The notes under the pieces were generated by a model. It was not told the origin of the DNA and searched no databases. It saw only the letters and a program-made list of their open reading frames with translations. From Devosia sp. Root685 (GTDB taxonomy: Bacteria > Pseudomonadota > Alphaproteobacteria > Rhizobiales > Devosiaceae), in contig NZ_LMHK01000001.1 in the NCBI RefSeq assembly GCF_001427875.1, positions 2,871-66,870 on the forward strand: a DNA stretch of 64,000 nt, in the 5' to 3' direction. How positions within the stretch are numbered: position 1 is the stretch's first letter; each line of letters begins with the position of its first letter. Shown one piece after another: positions 19,059-28,016 of this stretch. Both the position numbers and the translations under genes were made by a program.

Positions 19059-19655
19059 ATGGCCAAACTCTATTTTTCCTATGCCGCGATGAATGCCGGC
19101 AAGTCCACCTTGCTGCTGCAGGCTGCCTATAACTATCGCGAGCGTGGCATGCGGCCGCTGCTTTATACCTCGGCGCTTTACGTCGAGGACGGGATCGGGC
19201 TGATCGCGTCCCGGATCGGCATCAGCGAGCCGGCCGAACTCTATGCGGCGGGCGACGATCTCTATCAGTCCATCCGCGACCAGCATGAAGAATCCAAGGT
19301 CGATTGCGTTTTTGTCGACGAGGCGCAGTTTCTGGAGCGCGATCAGGTGTGGCAATTGGCACGCGTGGCCGATCGGTTGCGCATTCCGGTGATGTGCTTT
19401 GGGCTGCGCACCGACTTTCAGGGCAAGCTCTTTCCCGGGTCGATGGAACTGCTGGCCATTGCCGATGTGATGCGCGAAATTCGCACGATCTGTACCTGTG
19501 GCGCCAAGGCGACCATGGTGGTGCGGCAGAGCATGGATGGACGCGTGCTGACCGATGGCGATCAGGTGAGTATCGAAAAATCCGTTTATCTCTCGCTGTG
19601 CCGCAAGCACTGGGAAGAGGCGGTCGGCCGGTGGCCGGTGAAAGGACCAGAATGA
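19059..19655 (+). CDS. tdk: Thymidine kinase (type II)
   Basis: A 198-residue cytosolic enzyme phosphorylating thymidine to dTMP in the salvage pathway. Walker A-like AAMNAGKSTLLL is near residues 9-20, the Walker B/lasso region VDCVFVDEAQFL near 85-96, and GLRTDFQGKLFPGS follows. Zinc-site cysteines appear in ICTCGAKA and LCRKHW. The start at 19059 (MAKLYFSYAA) is chosen over a frame reaching 18858 because the latter would read through the terminator. Its last bases overlap the thioesterase start (ATGA). Confidence 0.95.
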   Translation: MAKLYFSYAAMNAGKSTLLLQAAYNYRERGMRPLLYTSALYVEDGIGLIASRIGISEPAELYAAGDDLYQSIRDQHEESKVDCVFVDEAQFLERDQVWQLARVADRLRIPVMCFGLRTDFQGKLFPGSMELLAIADVMREIRTICTCGAKATMVVRQSMDGRVLTDGDQVSIEKSVYLSLCRKHWEEAVGRWPVKGPE

Positions 19656-20044
19656 GCGAGACAGTGATGAGCGAACCGCTGGGGCAATTGACCATCCGCA
19701 CCCTGGCCATGCCGGCTGACACCAATGCGGCGGGCGATATTTTTGGCGGCTGGGTGATGAGCCAGATGGATATTGCCGGGGCGATTGCGGCTGTCGAGCG
19801 GGTGAAGGGCAGGGTGGTGACGGTAGCCGTCGAGGCCATGACCTTCATCGCGCCGGTGAAAGTGGGCGATGTGCTCTGCATCTATACGACGATCGAGCGG
19901 ATCGGCCGGACCTCGATCACCATCGGCCTGGAAGCCTGGGTGCGGCGGCAGCAACTCGATGACCGCAAGAAGGTCACCGAGGGTCGCTTCGTTTATGTTT
20001 CTCTTGACGATAACGGCCAAAAGCGGGTGATCCCGCAAGGCTGA
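19652..20044 (+). CDS. Acyl-CoA thioesterase (YciA/hot-dog type)
   Basis: A 130-residue hot-dog-fold enzyme. The signature ADTNAAGDIFGGWVMSQMD (residues about 22-40) carries the catalytic Asn/Asp area and the GGW turn, followed by TVAVEAMTFIAPVKVGD. It probably hydrolyses medium/long acyl-CoA. The ATG at 19652 overlaps the tdk stop by four bases; a second ATG at 19667 (MSEPLG) is possible. It forms a two-gene unit with tdk. Confidence 0.85.
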   Translation: MSETVMSEPLGQLTIRTLAMPADTNAAGDIFGGWVMSQMDIAGAIAAVERVKGRVVTVAVEAMTFIAPVKVGDVLCIYTTIERIGRTSITIGLEAWVRRQQLDDRKKVTEGRFVYVSLDDNGQKRVIPQG

Positions 20045-20177
20045 CCCGGTACATTCAGACTGCGTTCAGGCTGGACCAGCGACAAGGCGTATGAAGCGCT
20101 TTGGTGCTGGGGCTGAGCCATGAGTTTGACGTCATTGCCGGTCGCTGTCTCCTAAGCTTTTGAATCCGTTCGGGGCC

Positions 20178-20203
20178 GGAACTCTTTGAAGACCGTACCC
20201 GTT
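20178..20203 (+). promoter_or_regulatory. Candidate EcfG-type promoter for the SH3/crystallin gene
   Basis: GGAAC at 20178-20182, 17 bases, CGTT at 20200-20203, which matches the general-stress sigma EcfG consensus. It lies 72 bases before the start at 20275. Confidence 0.55.
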
Positions 20204-20274
20204 TCTGCATCGTAATCACATTCCGCGCCGGGCAATTTGCGTCAGCCCCGGACGTGGTGGAAGAGGGAAGAGTC

Positions 20275-20946
20275 ATGAACCGCCATACCCGCAAAACCCT
20301 GCTCAATGTCGCGACCGCCGTTGCAGTGGCAACGACCGCGGTCGTCGTGTTCCTGCCCGCAGCGCAGGCCGCGCCGGGCACCGTGACCAGCAATGTCAAT
20401 GTGCGCTCGGGCCCGGGCACCAATTACGGTGTGGTCGATACGGTTCGCCGCGGCCAGCAAGTGGATGTGCAGCAGTGCCAGGGCTCCTGGTGCTATGTGT
20501 CCAAGCCCGGTCCCGATGGCTGGGTTTCGGCCACGTATCTCGCCGCTGGCGGTGGCCAGCCGGTCAATCCGACCCAGCCCGGCATTTCCTTCGGCTTCAA
20601 CCTTGGCCCGAATGGCCCGAACGTGAATATCGGTATCGGTAATCCGCAGCAGCCGCCGCGTCCGCCGCGCCCGCCGGTGATCCAGCCGCTGCCGCAGCCG
20701 GTTTATGACGAGGTCTGCTTCTTTGACCGCAGCAATTTCCGCGGGCAGAGCTTCTGCCTTGCCGCTGGCGACAATGTGCGCGACCTGCGCGAATGGACCG
20801 ACCGGATTTCCTCGATCGACAATCAGGGCGGGTATTCGGTGCAGGTGTGTTCGGAGCCGAACTATCGTGGCTGCCGCACCTATACGACCAGCGCCAGCTC
20901 GCTCAATGATTTCGACGATTATATCGCGTCGGTTCGCATTCGCTAA
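20275..20946 (+). CDS. Secreted SH3b plus beta/gamma-crystallin-like protein
   Basis: A 223-residue exported protein. A signal peptide runs to about residue 31 (AQAA). A bacterial SH3 domain follows (VTSNVNVRSGPGTNYGVVDT ... GSWCYVSKPGPDGWVS, about 32-87), then a Pro-rich linker (about 100-145). The C-terminal crystallin/peptidase-inhibitor-I36-like domain (VCFFDRSNFRGQSFC ... VQVCSEPNYRGCRTYT) has four Cys. It probably binds cell wall or envelope ligands. The start is supported by AGAGGGAA. An EcfG-type promoter and a terminator bound it. The next gene is a paralogue. Confidence 0.82.
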   Translation: MNRHTRKTLLNVATAVAVATTAVVVFLPAAQAAPGTVTSNVNVRSGPGTNYGVVDTVRRGQQVDVQQCQGSWCYVSKPGPDGWVSATYLAAGGGQPVNPTQPGISFGFNLGPNGPNVNIGIGNPQQPPRPPRPPVIQPLPQPVYDEVCFFDRSNFRGQSFCLAAGDNVRDLREWTDRISSIDNQGGYSVQVCSEPNYRGCRTYTTSASSLNDFDDYIASVRIR

Positions 20947-20956
20947 ATAGTCAAAG

Positions 20957-20988
20957 CGGCGCCGGACAAATGTCAGGCGCCGTTTTTT
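20957..20988 (+). terminator. Terminator between the two SH3/crystallin genes
   Basis: CGGCGCC / GGCGCCG stem followed by TTTTTT. The two paralogues are therefore separate transcripts. Confidence 0.88.
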
Positions 20989-21056
20989 CTTGCCCTTGGC
21001 CGCAGCTGGGCGTCGAGATACAGTCCCGCTGGTTTTCATCTGGGGATTCTCTTTCC

Positions 21057-21629
21057 ATGAAGCGCTTGAAGAGCTTGGCTCTCGCTATCGGTTTCGGGCT
21101 TTCCCTGTTTTCTCCCGTCATGGCTGCGTCCGATGTCGGATCGCACGGCTGGGCGCAGGTCGATCTGACGCTGCGCAAGGGGCCGGGGGCCGCCTACGCG
21201 GTGACGGGGGCTATCGCCGAAGACAGCGCCATTCGCATTCTGCGCTGCCAGGTGACCTGGTGCCTGGTTGATGGTGATGGCGGCCGGGGTTGGACGGGGC
21301 TCGAAGCCCTGAGCTTTGGTGCTGGACCAGAGGGCCCGCTGTTTCTTGTTCGTCCGGACTATCCGGCGGGCGGGCCGGGGCAGGTGTGCTTTTATGAGGG
21401 CCGGAATTTCACCGGCGCTTCGTTCTGCGCCGGGCCGGGGCAGGTGTTCACCGACCTCAAGCTCTATGGCTGGGATAACCGGTTCTCTTCGGTGGAAGTG
21501 ACCGGGAATGTCTCGGCTGCGGCGTGCCGCGATCGCGGGTTTCAGTCCTATTGCGAACGCATCATCGAGAGTCAGCCGGTGTTGAACCAGTATCTGGCGC
21601 GCAACCTGTCGTCGGTTCGGGTATATTAG
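21057..21629 (+). CDS. Second secreted SH3b plus crystallin-like protein
   Basis: A 190-residue paralogue of the preceding gene without the Pro-rich linker. It has a signal peptide (MKRLKSLALAIGFGLSLFSPVMAA), an SH3-like domain (VDLTLRKGPGAAYAVTGAI ... VTWCLVDGDGGRGWTG) and a C-terminal QVCFYEGRNFTGASFCAGPG crystallin motif. A Cys-containing tail follows (ACRDRGFQSYCERI). The duplicate pair has diverged a lot, so the duplication is old. Function unknown; envelope stress is a guess from its neighbour's promoter. Confidence 0.8.
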   Translation: MKRLKSLALAIGFGLSLFSPVMAASDVGSHGWAQVDLTLRKGPGAAYAVTGAIAEDSAIRILRCQVTWCLVDGDGGRGWTGLEALSFGAGPEGPLFLVRPDYPAGGPGQVCFYEGRNFTGASFCAGPGQVFTDLKLYGWDNRFSSVEVTGNVSAAACRDRGFQSYCERIIESQPVLNQYLARNLSSVRVY

Positions 21630-21682
21630 GGGCGGGTGTTGCTAGTGATCTAGAGCGTTTCACGTTCTAGCTGATGCAACAG

Positions 21683-21807
21683 TAACCCTCATGATGAGGT
21701 GCGAAGCGCAGCGTAGCCTCAAACCACGAGGGCGTGCCCCGATGCTTCAGTGCCACGTCCTCGTGGTTTGAGGCTTTGCAAGAGCAAAGCGCCTCACCAT
21801 GAGGACT
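21683..21807. repeat. Inverted pair of a short palindromic repeat (AGGCTTTGC type)
   Basis: Two head-to-head copies: a degraded one (CCTCATGATGAGGTGCGAAG ... CTCAAACCACGAGGGC) and an intact one (GTCCTCGTGGTTTGAGGC, then TTTGCAAGAGCAAAGC, then CTCACCATGAGGAC). Relatives lie at 25833-25886 and 52864-52914. The 300-base gap 21630-21931 holds this pair and a half copy of the 70-bp palindrome, with no gene. Confidence 0.8.
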
Positions 21808-21854
21808 ACTGTTATGTCATGTGAAGGGTGAAGCGTTCCGGGTCCGGGGTGAAC

Positions 21855-21894
21855 GGAAATCTCAAGATGGGCCCCGGCTTTCGCCGGGGTGACA
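21855..21894. repeat. 70-bp palindromic repeat, half copy
   Basis: Only the right half is present: ATCTCAAGATGGGCCCCGGC followed by TTTCGCCGGGGTGACA. It matches the other copies of this family. Confidence 0.75.
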
Positions 21895-21931
21895 ATCGAG
21901 CGTGGGAGGGGCTGGTGCTGCGCCTGCGCGC

Positions 21932-22360
21932 CTAGCTCGCGATGTATTCGCGCAGGACTTCGGCTTCGTGCTCGACTTCCTCGATCTTGAGTTTGACCAC
22001 GTCGCCGATGGAAATGATGCCCGTCAGGCGGTCGCCTTCGACAACGGGCATGTGGCGGATGCGGCGGTGGGTCATGCGCTCCATGACTTCGGCAATGGCG
22101 GTGGTGCGGTCGCAGGTGACGACGGCGCGGGTCATGACGGAGCCGATGGACTGAGCGAGGGCGACTGACGGGTTCTTGCCCAATTGCCGGACGATGTCGC
22201 GCTCCGACAGGATGCCGACGACGCTTTCGCCTGTGCCGACGATGACGATGGCGCCGATATTGTGGCTGTTGAGCATGGCGACGGCATCGCCCAACGTATC
22301 GCTGTCGCGCAGGGTGTAAACCGCGGTGCCTTTGAGTTGCAGGATGGTGTCGACGATCAT
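21932..22360 (-). CDS. Two-CBS-domain protein
   Basis: A 142-residue cytosolic protein made of two CBS domains: AVYTLRDSDTLGDAVAMLNS with GESVVGILSERDIVR, and VVTCDRTTAIAEVMERM with GDRLTGIISIGDVVK. Such stand-alone pairs bind adenine nucleotides and sense energy status. A charged C-terminal helix (EEVEHEAEVLREYI) may mediate dimerisation. The start at 22360 follows a strong AAGGAGG. No partner is evident next to it. Confidence 0.88.
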   Translation of the reverse strand: MIVDTILQLKGTAVYTLRDSDTLGDAVAMLNSHNIGAIVIVGTGESVVGILSERDIVRQLGKNPSVALAQSIGSVMTRAVVTCDRTTAIAEVMERMTHRRIRHMPVVEGDRLTGIISIGDVVKLKIEEVEHEAEVLREYIAS

Positions 22361-22463
22361 GGTCAGGTCCTCCTTGCGTTGGACCAATCGACAATCAGCC
22401 GAGCGCGCTGGGAGTCGATCGGTTCAAGGAGTGTGAACCCGAAGCCGAGCAGCGGCAAGGCCG

Positions 22464-22490
22464 AAAAAAAGGCCGGCACGAGGCCGGCCT
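22464..22490 (-). terminator. Terminator of the small membrane protein gene
   Basis: On the minus strand a GGCCGGC / GCCGGCC stem is followed by TTTTTTT (plus-strand A run 22464-22470). Confidence 0.8.
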
Positions 22491-22544
22491 AAGGACTTTG
22501 GAGAAGAGTACGCGGCATGGAGGGCTTCATGCCGCGCGTATTGA

Positions 22545-22841
22545 TCAGTGGGTTTTGGCCACTGACCAATCTGTGCGGCGCTGGCGGGCCGGCGCCGAAG
22601 CAGGAATGCGATTGCGCCAGACGAAACGTCCGGCTTCAAACAGCATGGTCAGGATCAGGATGGTCAGCGGGACCATGAAAATGGCCACCTGCGTATCTGG
22701 CTGCGTCGCAAGATCGGCAGCGAGGGAGGGCGTAACACCTGCGAGGAAGGCTCCGGCAAGGCCAAGGGCAGCGGCAAAGCCGGCGGCCACTGCCATCTTC
22801 ACTTTCAGGCCCTTCCGCCCGCGAGACGAAAATAGATGCAT
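22545..22841 (-). CDS. Small membrane protein, unknown
   Basis: A 98-residue product with two hydrophobic stretches: about residues 17-42 (possibly a signal peptide ending SLAA) and 52-68 (AIFMVPLTILILTML). It has a basic tail. No family recognised. The start is uncertain: ATG at 22841 lacks a good ribosome site, and an internal ATG at 22796 is possible. The terminator just downstream supports a real transcript. Confidence 0.5.
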   Translation of the reverse strand: MHLFSSRGRKGLKVKMAVAAGFAAALGLAGAFLAGVTPSLAADLATQPDTQVAIFMVPLTILILTMLFEAGRFVWRNRIPASAPARQRRTDWSVAKTH

Positions 22842-22956
22842 GGGATAGGCGTCTCATCGTTGTGGATGAGGCAATGGACCATGCAAATGGGGTTTGACTA
22901 TGACCGGCGGGCCTTGGACGCGGCGATTTGCCGGCAGGAATGTGGCCGGGCTCGCT

Positions 22957-23160
22957 TCAGCGCGGGGCTGAAGCGAGCGAGACGGGGCGCGGACGGCGCA
23001 GAAAATCGGCGGCGCGGGTGAGGAGATCGGCAAGGCCATGGCGGATCGGATGGCCGCCGCCGCGGGATGAATTCTCGATCTCCGTTGCGGGTTCCGGATC
23101 GGGGTCGAGCCAGGTCCGGCGGTAGATGTCTTTATAGAGATAGCTGGCGGGAATCATCAT
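22957..23160 (-). CDS. Small orphan protein divergent from a LacI regulator
   Basis: A 67-residue product beginning MMIPASYLYKDIYRRTWLDP, soluble, with a basic tail. Not recognised. The start at 23160 is chosen because AGAAGG lies 6 bases upstream. A frame reaching 23232 would cover two LacI-type operators. It faces away from the LacI gene with three operators between them, so it is probably its regulated target. Confidence 0.5.
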   Translation of the reverse strand: MMIPASYLYKDIYRRTWLDPDPEPATEIENSSRGGGHPIRHGLADLLTRAADFLRRPRPVSLASAPR

Positions 23161-23184
23161 TTTCATCCTTCTGCCGTTCAAATG

Positions 23185-23281
23185 TTGAATCGATTCAAGT
23201 TTTGGGTGAGGCTTGCCCTTGAATCGGTTCAAATTTGCACCTTTGCCATTCCCGGGTCAAGTGAAAATTGAACCGATACAA
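23185..23281. promoter_or_regulatory. Three LacI-type operators
   Basis: TTGAATCGATTCAA (23185-23198, a perfect palindrome), TTGAATCGGTTCAA (23219-23232) and TTGAACCGATACAA (23268-23281) lie between two divergent genes, with centres 34 and 49 bases apart. The central CG and symmetric arms fit LacI/GalR-family sites. The spacing would allow looping between bound dimers. Confidence 0.75.
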
Positions 23282-23308
23282 AACCTGTGATAGCGAGGGA
23301 GGTGGAGG

Positions 23309-24376
23309 ATGTTGATGACTCAAGACAATCCGGTTCGCCTTCGGGATGTGGCGCGGGCGGCGGGGGTTTCGCAAGGTACGGCTTCCAATGTGTTCAACCG
23401 GCCGGAGATCGTGCGCGAGGAAGTGCGCGAGCGCGTGCATGCGGCGGCGCGGGAACTGGGATATGCCGGACCGAGCCTGACGGGACGACTGCTGCGGGCG
23501 GGCAAGGTGAATGCGGTCGGCGTCGCCGCGATCGAGCCACTGAGCTATTTTTTCGAGGATCCTTGGGCGCGCCATTTGATGGCGCAGATTTCCGAGATTT
23601 GCGATGCCCGCGGGGCGGGGGTGGCGCTGGTTTCGGCGCTCAATGACGAGCGGCTGGCCTGGAATATCCAATCGGCGCTGGTCGACGGCTTTATCCTGCT
23701 CTGCGTGGAGGGCGGCGAGCGGCTGGTCGATATTACGCGCCAGCGGCAATTGCCTTATGTGGCGCTCGCCATCGGCGCGGACGATCATTCGATCCCGGCA
23801 ATCGGCGTCGACAATATCAATGGCGCACGGCTTGCGGCGGAGCACATTCTGGGCCTGGGGCATCGCCGGATTGCCATTCTCTCGACCATGTTGCGCGGCG
23901 ATCACGTGGGGCGCGCCGACGAGAGCCTGGTCCGGCAGGCCTGGTACTCCACCTCGCGCGACCGCGCCTTTGGCTATTGGCAGGCGCTGACGGGGGCGGG
24001 CATCGACATTGCGTCGGTGCCGATATTCGGCACGCGCGAGGACATGGCCAGTACGCATGCGGCCATGGAGCAATTGTTCGGCGGGGCAGAAACGCCGACG
24101 GCCATTCTCGCCATGTCGGACAAGATCGCCATGTATGCGGTCGATTGGCTGTTCCGGTCCGGCAGAGTGGTGCCGCGGGACGTTTCGGTGGTTGGGTTCG
24201 ATGGCGTGCCTGAATCTGCCCTCGCAACGCCGAAACTGACCACGATGGCGCAGCCGATGCATGAAATCGCCAGGCTGGCGGTGGACGCGGCACTGGGGGA
24301 CAAGCAGGTCGAAGGACGGCGGCTGCTGCAGACGCAGCTGACGGTGCGGGAATCTACGGCACCCCCGCCCAAGTGA
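23309..24376 (+). CDS. LacI-family transcriptional regulator
   Basis: A 355-residue repressor. The N-terminal HTH reads VRLRDVARAAGVSQGTASNV followed by FNRPEIVREEVRERVHAAARELGY (hinge). A periplasmic-binding-protein-like sensor domain follows (IGVDNINGARLAAEHILGLG, VVGFDGVPESALATP). The effector is unknown, probably a sugar or nucleoside. GGAGGTGGAGG precedes the start. The operators just upstream imply autoregulation. The aminotransferase gene starts 60 bases downstream and may be cotranscribed. Confidence 0.88.
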   Translation: MLMTQDNPVRLRDVARAAGVSQGTASNVFNRPEIVREEVRERVHAAARELGYAGPSLTGRLLRAGKVNAVGVAAIEPLSYFFEDPWARHLMAQISEICDARGAGVALVSALNDERLAWNIQSALVDGFILLCVEGGERLVDITRQRQLPYVALAIGADDHSIPAIGVDNINGARLAAEHILGLGHRRIAILSTMLRGDHVGRADESLVRQAWYSTSRDRAFGYWQALTGAGIDIASVPIFGTREDMASTHAAMEQLFGGAETPTAILAMSDKIAMYAVDWLFRSGRVVPRDVSVVGFDGVPESALATPKLTTMAQPMHEIARLAVDAALGDKQVEGRRLLQTQLTVRESTAPPPK

Positions 24377-24435
24377 CCGGTTGCCGCAAGCCACGGCATT
24401 GCTTATTGATGCCACCGGTTTTCTGGGAGGTATGA

Positions 24436-25638
<1,203 letters not shown>

Positions 25639-25708
25639 GGGCCGGTTTTCCGGGACGTATTAAAGCGCTTCACTGTTCAAGCGTAACGCTTCTTGCTGAA
25701 TTCCGGCT

Positions 25709-25779
25709 GTCATCCCGGGCTCGACCCGGGACCCATCCTGAGATCTCGAGATGGGCCCCGGCCCGAAGCCGGGGTGACA
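25709..25779. repeat. 70-bp palindromic repeat, copy 3
   Basis: TGTCATCCCGGGCTCGACCC opens it. The centre CATCCTGAGATCTCGAGATG is inverted relative to copy 1, and GCCGGGGTGACA closes it. Confidence 0.85.
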
Positions 25780-25832
25780 ATCGAGTTTGTGGCTACATCA
25801 GTCGAAAAGTGAAGTGAGCTAAAGCAACGGGG

Positions 25833-25886
25833 CACGCCCTCGCCCTTCGAGGCTTTGCTTGCGCAAAGCACCTCTGGGTGAGGGCT
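25833..25886. repeat. AGGCTTTGC-type palindromic repeat
   Basis: GCCCTCGCCCTTCGAGGCTT, then TGCTTGCGCAAAGCACCTC, then TGGGTGAGGGCT. The gap 25639-25921 holds only this and the 70-bp palindrome. Confidence 0.75.
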
Positions 25887-25921
25887 ACGTGTGTTTCGGA
25901 AGGCTCATCCAGATGGGCTCG

Positions 25922-27040
25922 CTAACCCAAAAGACCGGCGAGGCCGGAGCCGGATTTGCTGGAGCTGCTGCCGGCGCTGAGCTGGTTGAACATTTCGAGC
26001 AGTTTGTTGGATGACGCATAATTGGCGACGGCGGCTTCGTAGAGCTTGTCGGACCAGCCGGCGGCCTGGCGTTCTTCGGGGCTGAGGGACGAGAAGGCGG
26101 CGATCACGTTCTGGCTGAAGGCGGTTGGGTCGGTGGATTGGGAGGCCGACTTGAGGCCGGCCATGAGCGCGGAACTCGACTTGGTGCGAAGCTGGGATTT
26201 TGCCGCGGCAACTTCCTGCGAGGTGAACTGGCCTTCCTCGTCGAGCACGACGGCCGAGAGCGAGCGGCTCGATAGGGCCGACAGATCGACATAGCTGGGG
26301 TTGCCCGGCTTGAAGCTTGGGATGCGGCCGGTGGCGTGAATTTCCTCGTAGCGCTTGTCGAGCGCGGTGCGCGCATTGGTGGCAAGGCTTGCCATGGACT
26401 GATCGAGCGTGCCGCGGGTTTCCACCAGCTTGATATAGGTGGCGACAGGATCGTCCTCGCCGGCGGCGGGCAGCTTCTTGGGATCGGTCTGCAACTGCTT
26501 GAGACCTTCGGTGATGGCGTCGCGCGAGGCCTTCCAATCGGCGCTGGCCTTTTCCTCGGGGCCGAGGGCATCGAGGAAGGCTGCGGCGGCATTGTAGAGG
26601 CCGGTGTAATTGCCGGTGACCTGGGCGATGGAGTGCGGGCCGGCGAGGGCTGCTTCGAAGCGGCGTTGCATTTCTAGGGTGGCGGCCTTGCTTTCGTCGG
26701 CCGAGGAACTCTTGTCGCTGGCGATGGCATAGATTTCGCGTGAATCGAGGCTCGACAGGTCGAGGGCCAGGGCATCGTTCTGGAGCGGGGATTTGCGGCC
26801 GGCGTCTTCGAGGAGCTTGGTCAGCTTGCTGCGCGCATCGGCGAGGACGCTGGCGAACGACTTTTCGGCCAGAGCTGCCTTGGCTTCATCGGAGAGGGTT
26901 ATGGTCGTCGCCGAGGTGGACGTGTTCGACGTCGTGGTTTTTGCTGACGCGGTCGAACTGGCGGCGGTTGTCGTCGCGCTGGTCTGGCTCGAGGTGGTGG
27001 TGGAATAGCCAGAATAGTAGTTGGCGGTTACGGCGACCAT
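25922..27040 (-). CDS. Orphan 372-residue protein with Ser/Thr-rich N-terminus
   Basis: No family recognised. Residues 1-45 are a low-complexity Ser/Thr/Ala region (TTTSSQTSATTTAASST) with no signal peptide. The rest (48-360) is a helical domain containing LSDEAKAALAEKSFASVLAD, DLSSLDSREIYAIASD and SSLSPEERQAAGWSDKLYEA. The tail is a Ser/Gly repeat (SAGSSSSKSGSGLAGLLG). Disordered termini around a helical core recall secreted flagellar-type proteins, but this is only a resemblance. AGGAGA precedes the ATG. It is the first gene downstream of the small RNA array. Confidence 0.75.
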   Translation of the reverse strand: MVAVTANYYSGYSTTTSSQTSATTTAASSTASAKTTTSNTSTSATTITLSDEAKAALAEKSFASVLADARSKLTKLLEDAGRKSPLQNDALALDLSSLDSREIYAIASDKSSSADESKAATLEMQRRFEAALAGPHSIAQVTGNYTGLYNAAAAFLDALGPEEKASADWKASRDAITEGLKQLQTDPKKLPAAGEDDPVATYIKLVETRGTLDQSMASLATNARTALDKRYEEIHATGRIPSFKPGNPSYVDLSALSSRSLSAVVLDEEGQFTSQEVAAAKSQLRTKSSSALMAGLKSASQSTDPTAFSQNVIAAFSSLSPEERQAAGWSDKLYEAAVANYASSNKLLEMFNQLSAGSSSSKSGSGLAGLLG

Positions 27041-27180
27041 GGCAGTTCTCCTTGCTGGAAATAGTTAAGCAAGTGCTGTGCCGGAAAATTCGTAAGGTTT
27101 TTCAATGCGCTTTTCGCGGCGAGCCTGATGCGCGGGCAGAAATTGCCGGGCAGGTTTGGTCAGAACTGTTTGGGATGGGG

Positions 27181-27276
27181 AAAATAAAGAGGCCCCACCC
27201 GAGGGGATGGGTGGGGCCAGGGGTCTGCGGCAGAACCGCTGACCTTGGAGGGGCGGGCACCACGTATGCCGCCGTC
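27181..27276 (-). ncRNA. Small RNA 0 of the array (degenerate anti-SD sRNA)
   Basis: A roughly 96-nt minus-strand RNA. Its terminator (plus 27181-27218) has stem GGCCCCACCC / GGGTGGGGCC followed on the minus strand by TCTTTATTTT. The promoter is TTGTGC (27306-27311), 17 bases, GATAGT (27283-27288). A copy of the shared upstream element, 13 of 18 bases matching, lies at 27322-27339, again exactly 10 bases from the -35 box. It has only CCCCTCC in place of the full CCUCCUCCC motif. Confidence 0.55.
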
Positions 27277-27353
27277 GCAGGCACTATCGCGCGGCGGTGC
27301 GGCGGGCACAAACGCGCAATGGGAAGGTCTGCCATGCAGATTTGCTGACGGGC

Positions 27354-27384
27354 AAAAAAAGAGGCTCCAACCGAAGTTGGAGCC
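27354..27384 (-). terminator. Terminator of small RNA A
   Basis: A perfect 9-bp stem GGCTCCAAC / GTTGGAGCC closed by a TTCG loop on the minus strand, followed by seven T. Confidence 0.92.
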
Positions 27385-27548
27385 TGATTGATAGGGCCGA
27401 AGCCAAATCTAAGTATGGCCCAACGCAAGGGAGGAGGATTTGCGTCAGTCCGGGTGGGCCCTGACCGAGGGAGGAGGATACGGTCAAAACCCGGTGCCGA
27501 GCGTCGCGGGTCCTAGGGAGGAGGATAAGGAGCGGCGTCGCATCGACA
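27354..27548 (-). ncRNA. Small RNA A of the array (three anti-SD loops)
   Basis: A roughly 195-nt minus-strand RNA. Three CCTCCTCCC motifs (plus-strand GGGAGGAGG at 27429-27437, 27469-27477, 27516-27524) each sit in a hairpin loop: stems ACGCAA/TTGCGT, TGACCG/CGGTCA and TCCT/AGGA. The terminator is GGCTCCAAC-TTCG-GTTGGAGCC then TCTTTTTTT. Promoter TTGCTG, 17 bases, TATATT. It resembles the CCUCCUCCC sRNAs known in Alphaproteobacteria (alpha-r14 of Sinorhizobium, CcsR of Rhodobacter), which pair with ribosome binding sites or mimic anti-SD. Confidence 0.85.
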
Positions 27549-27554
27549 AGACTG

Positions 27555-27611
27555 AATATAGATTTTGACCTTTTGGTCAGCAATGCATTTCGCAACATGT
27601 CAGCTATGCAT
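27555..27611 (-). promoter_or_regulatory. Promoter and upstream element of small RNA A
   Basis: Minus-strand -10 TATATT (27555-27560), 17-base spacer, -35 TTGCTG (27578-27583), 10-base gap, then the conserved element (plus AACATGTCAGCTATGCAT, 27594-27611). The same layout recurs before RNAs B, C and, less perfectly, 0. Confidence 0.8.
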
Positions 27612-27674
27612 TAGGCACAGCGACAATGTGTCCAAAATTTGAGCAGCTTGTATGGAAGAGGGGCTTGGGAATCG

Positions 27675-27960
27675 TGGCTCCCGTCACCCCCTCCCAACCT
27701 CCCCCATCAAGGGGGGGGCCTGCCGGTGGTTGTGAAGAGATGGTGCCCAACGCTCGATGCGCCCCCCTTGATGGGGGATTGTTCACTTTGGACTTCGCTG
27801 GTTCATCCTCTTTCACCGCGTCATTCCCGCGAAAGCGGAAATCTCTGTTTCGGTGCAAGGGGATTCCCGCTTTCGCGGGAATGACGCCGAGTTTGTTAGG
27901 GGCGCTGAGCAGTCCAAAGTAAACAGTCCCCTTGATGGGGAGGCTAGGAGGGAGTGCTGG
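27675..27960. repeat. Nested palindromic repeats between small RNAs A and B
   Basis: Outer arms ACTTTGGACT (27785-27794) and AGTCCAAAGT (27911-27920), each next to a CCCCTTGATGGGG palindrome, flank an inner repeat CGTCATTCCCGCGAAAGCGG ... CCGCTTTCGCGGGAATGACG (27819-27886). A further CCTCCCCCATC-type palindrome lies at 27675-27722. The inner repeat appears to have inserted into the outer one. No gene is present. Confidence 0.7.
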
Positions 27961-28016
27961 TAGGCTCTGGCAAAGCCTGGGTTTGCGGCAGCCCCAAGCG
28001 AAACGGCCCGACGGAC

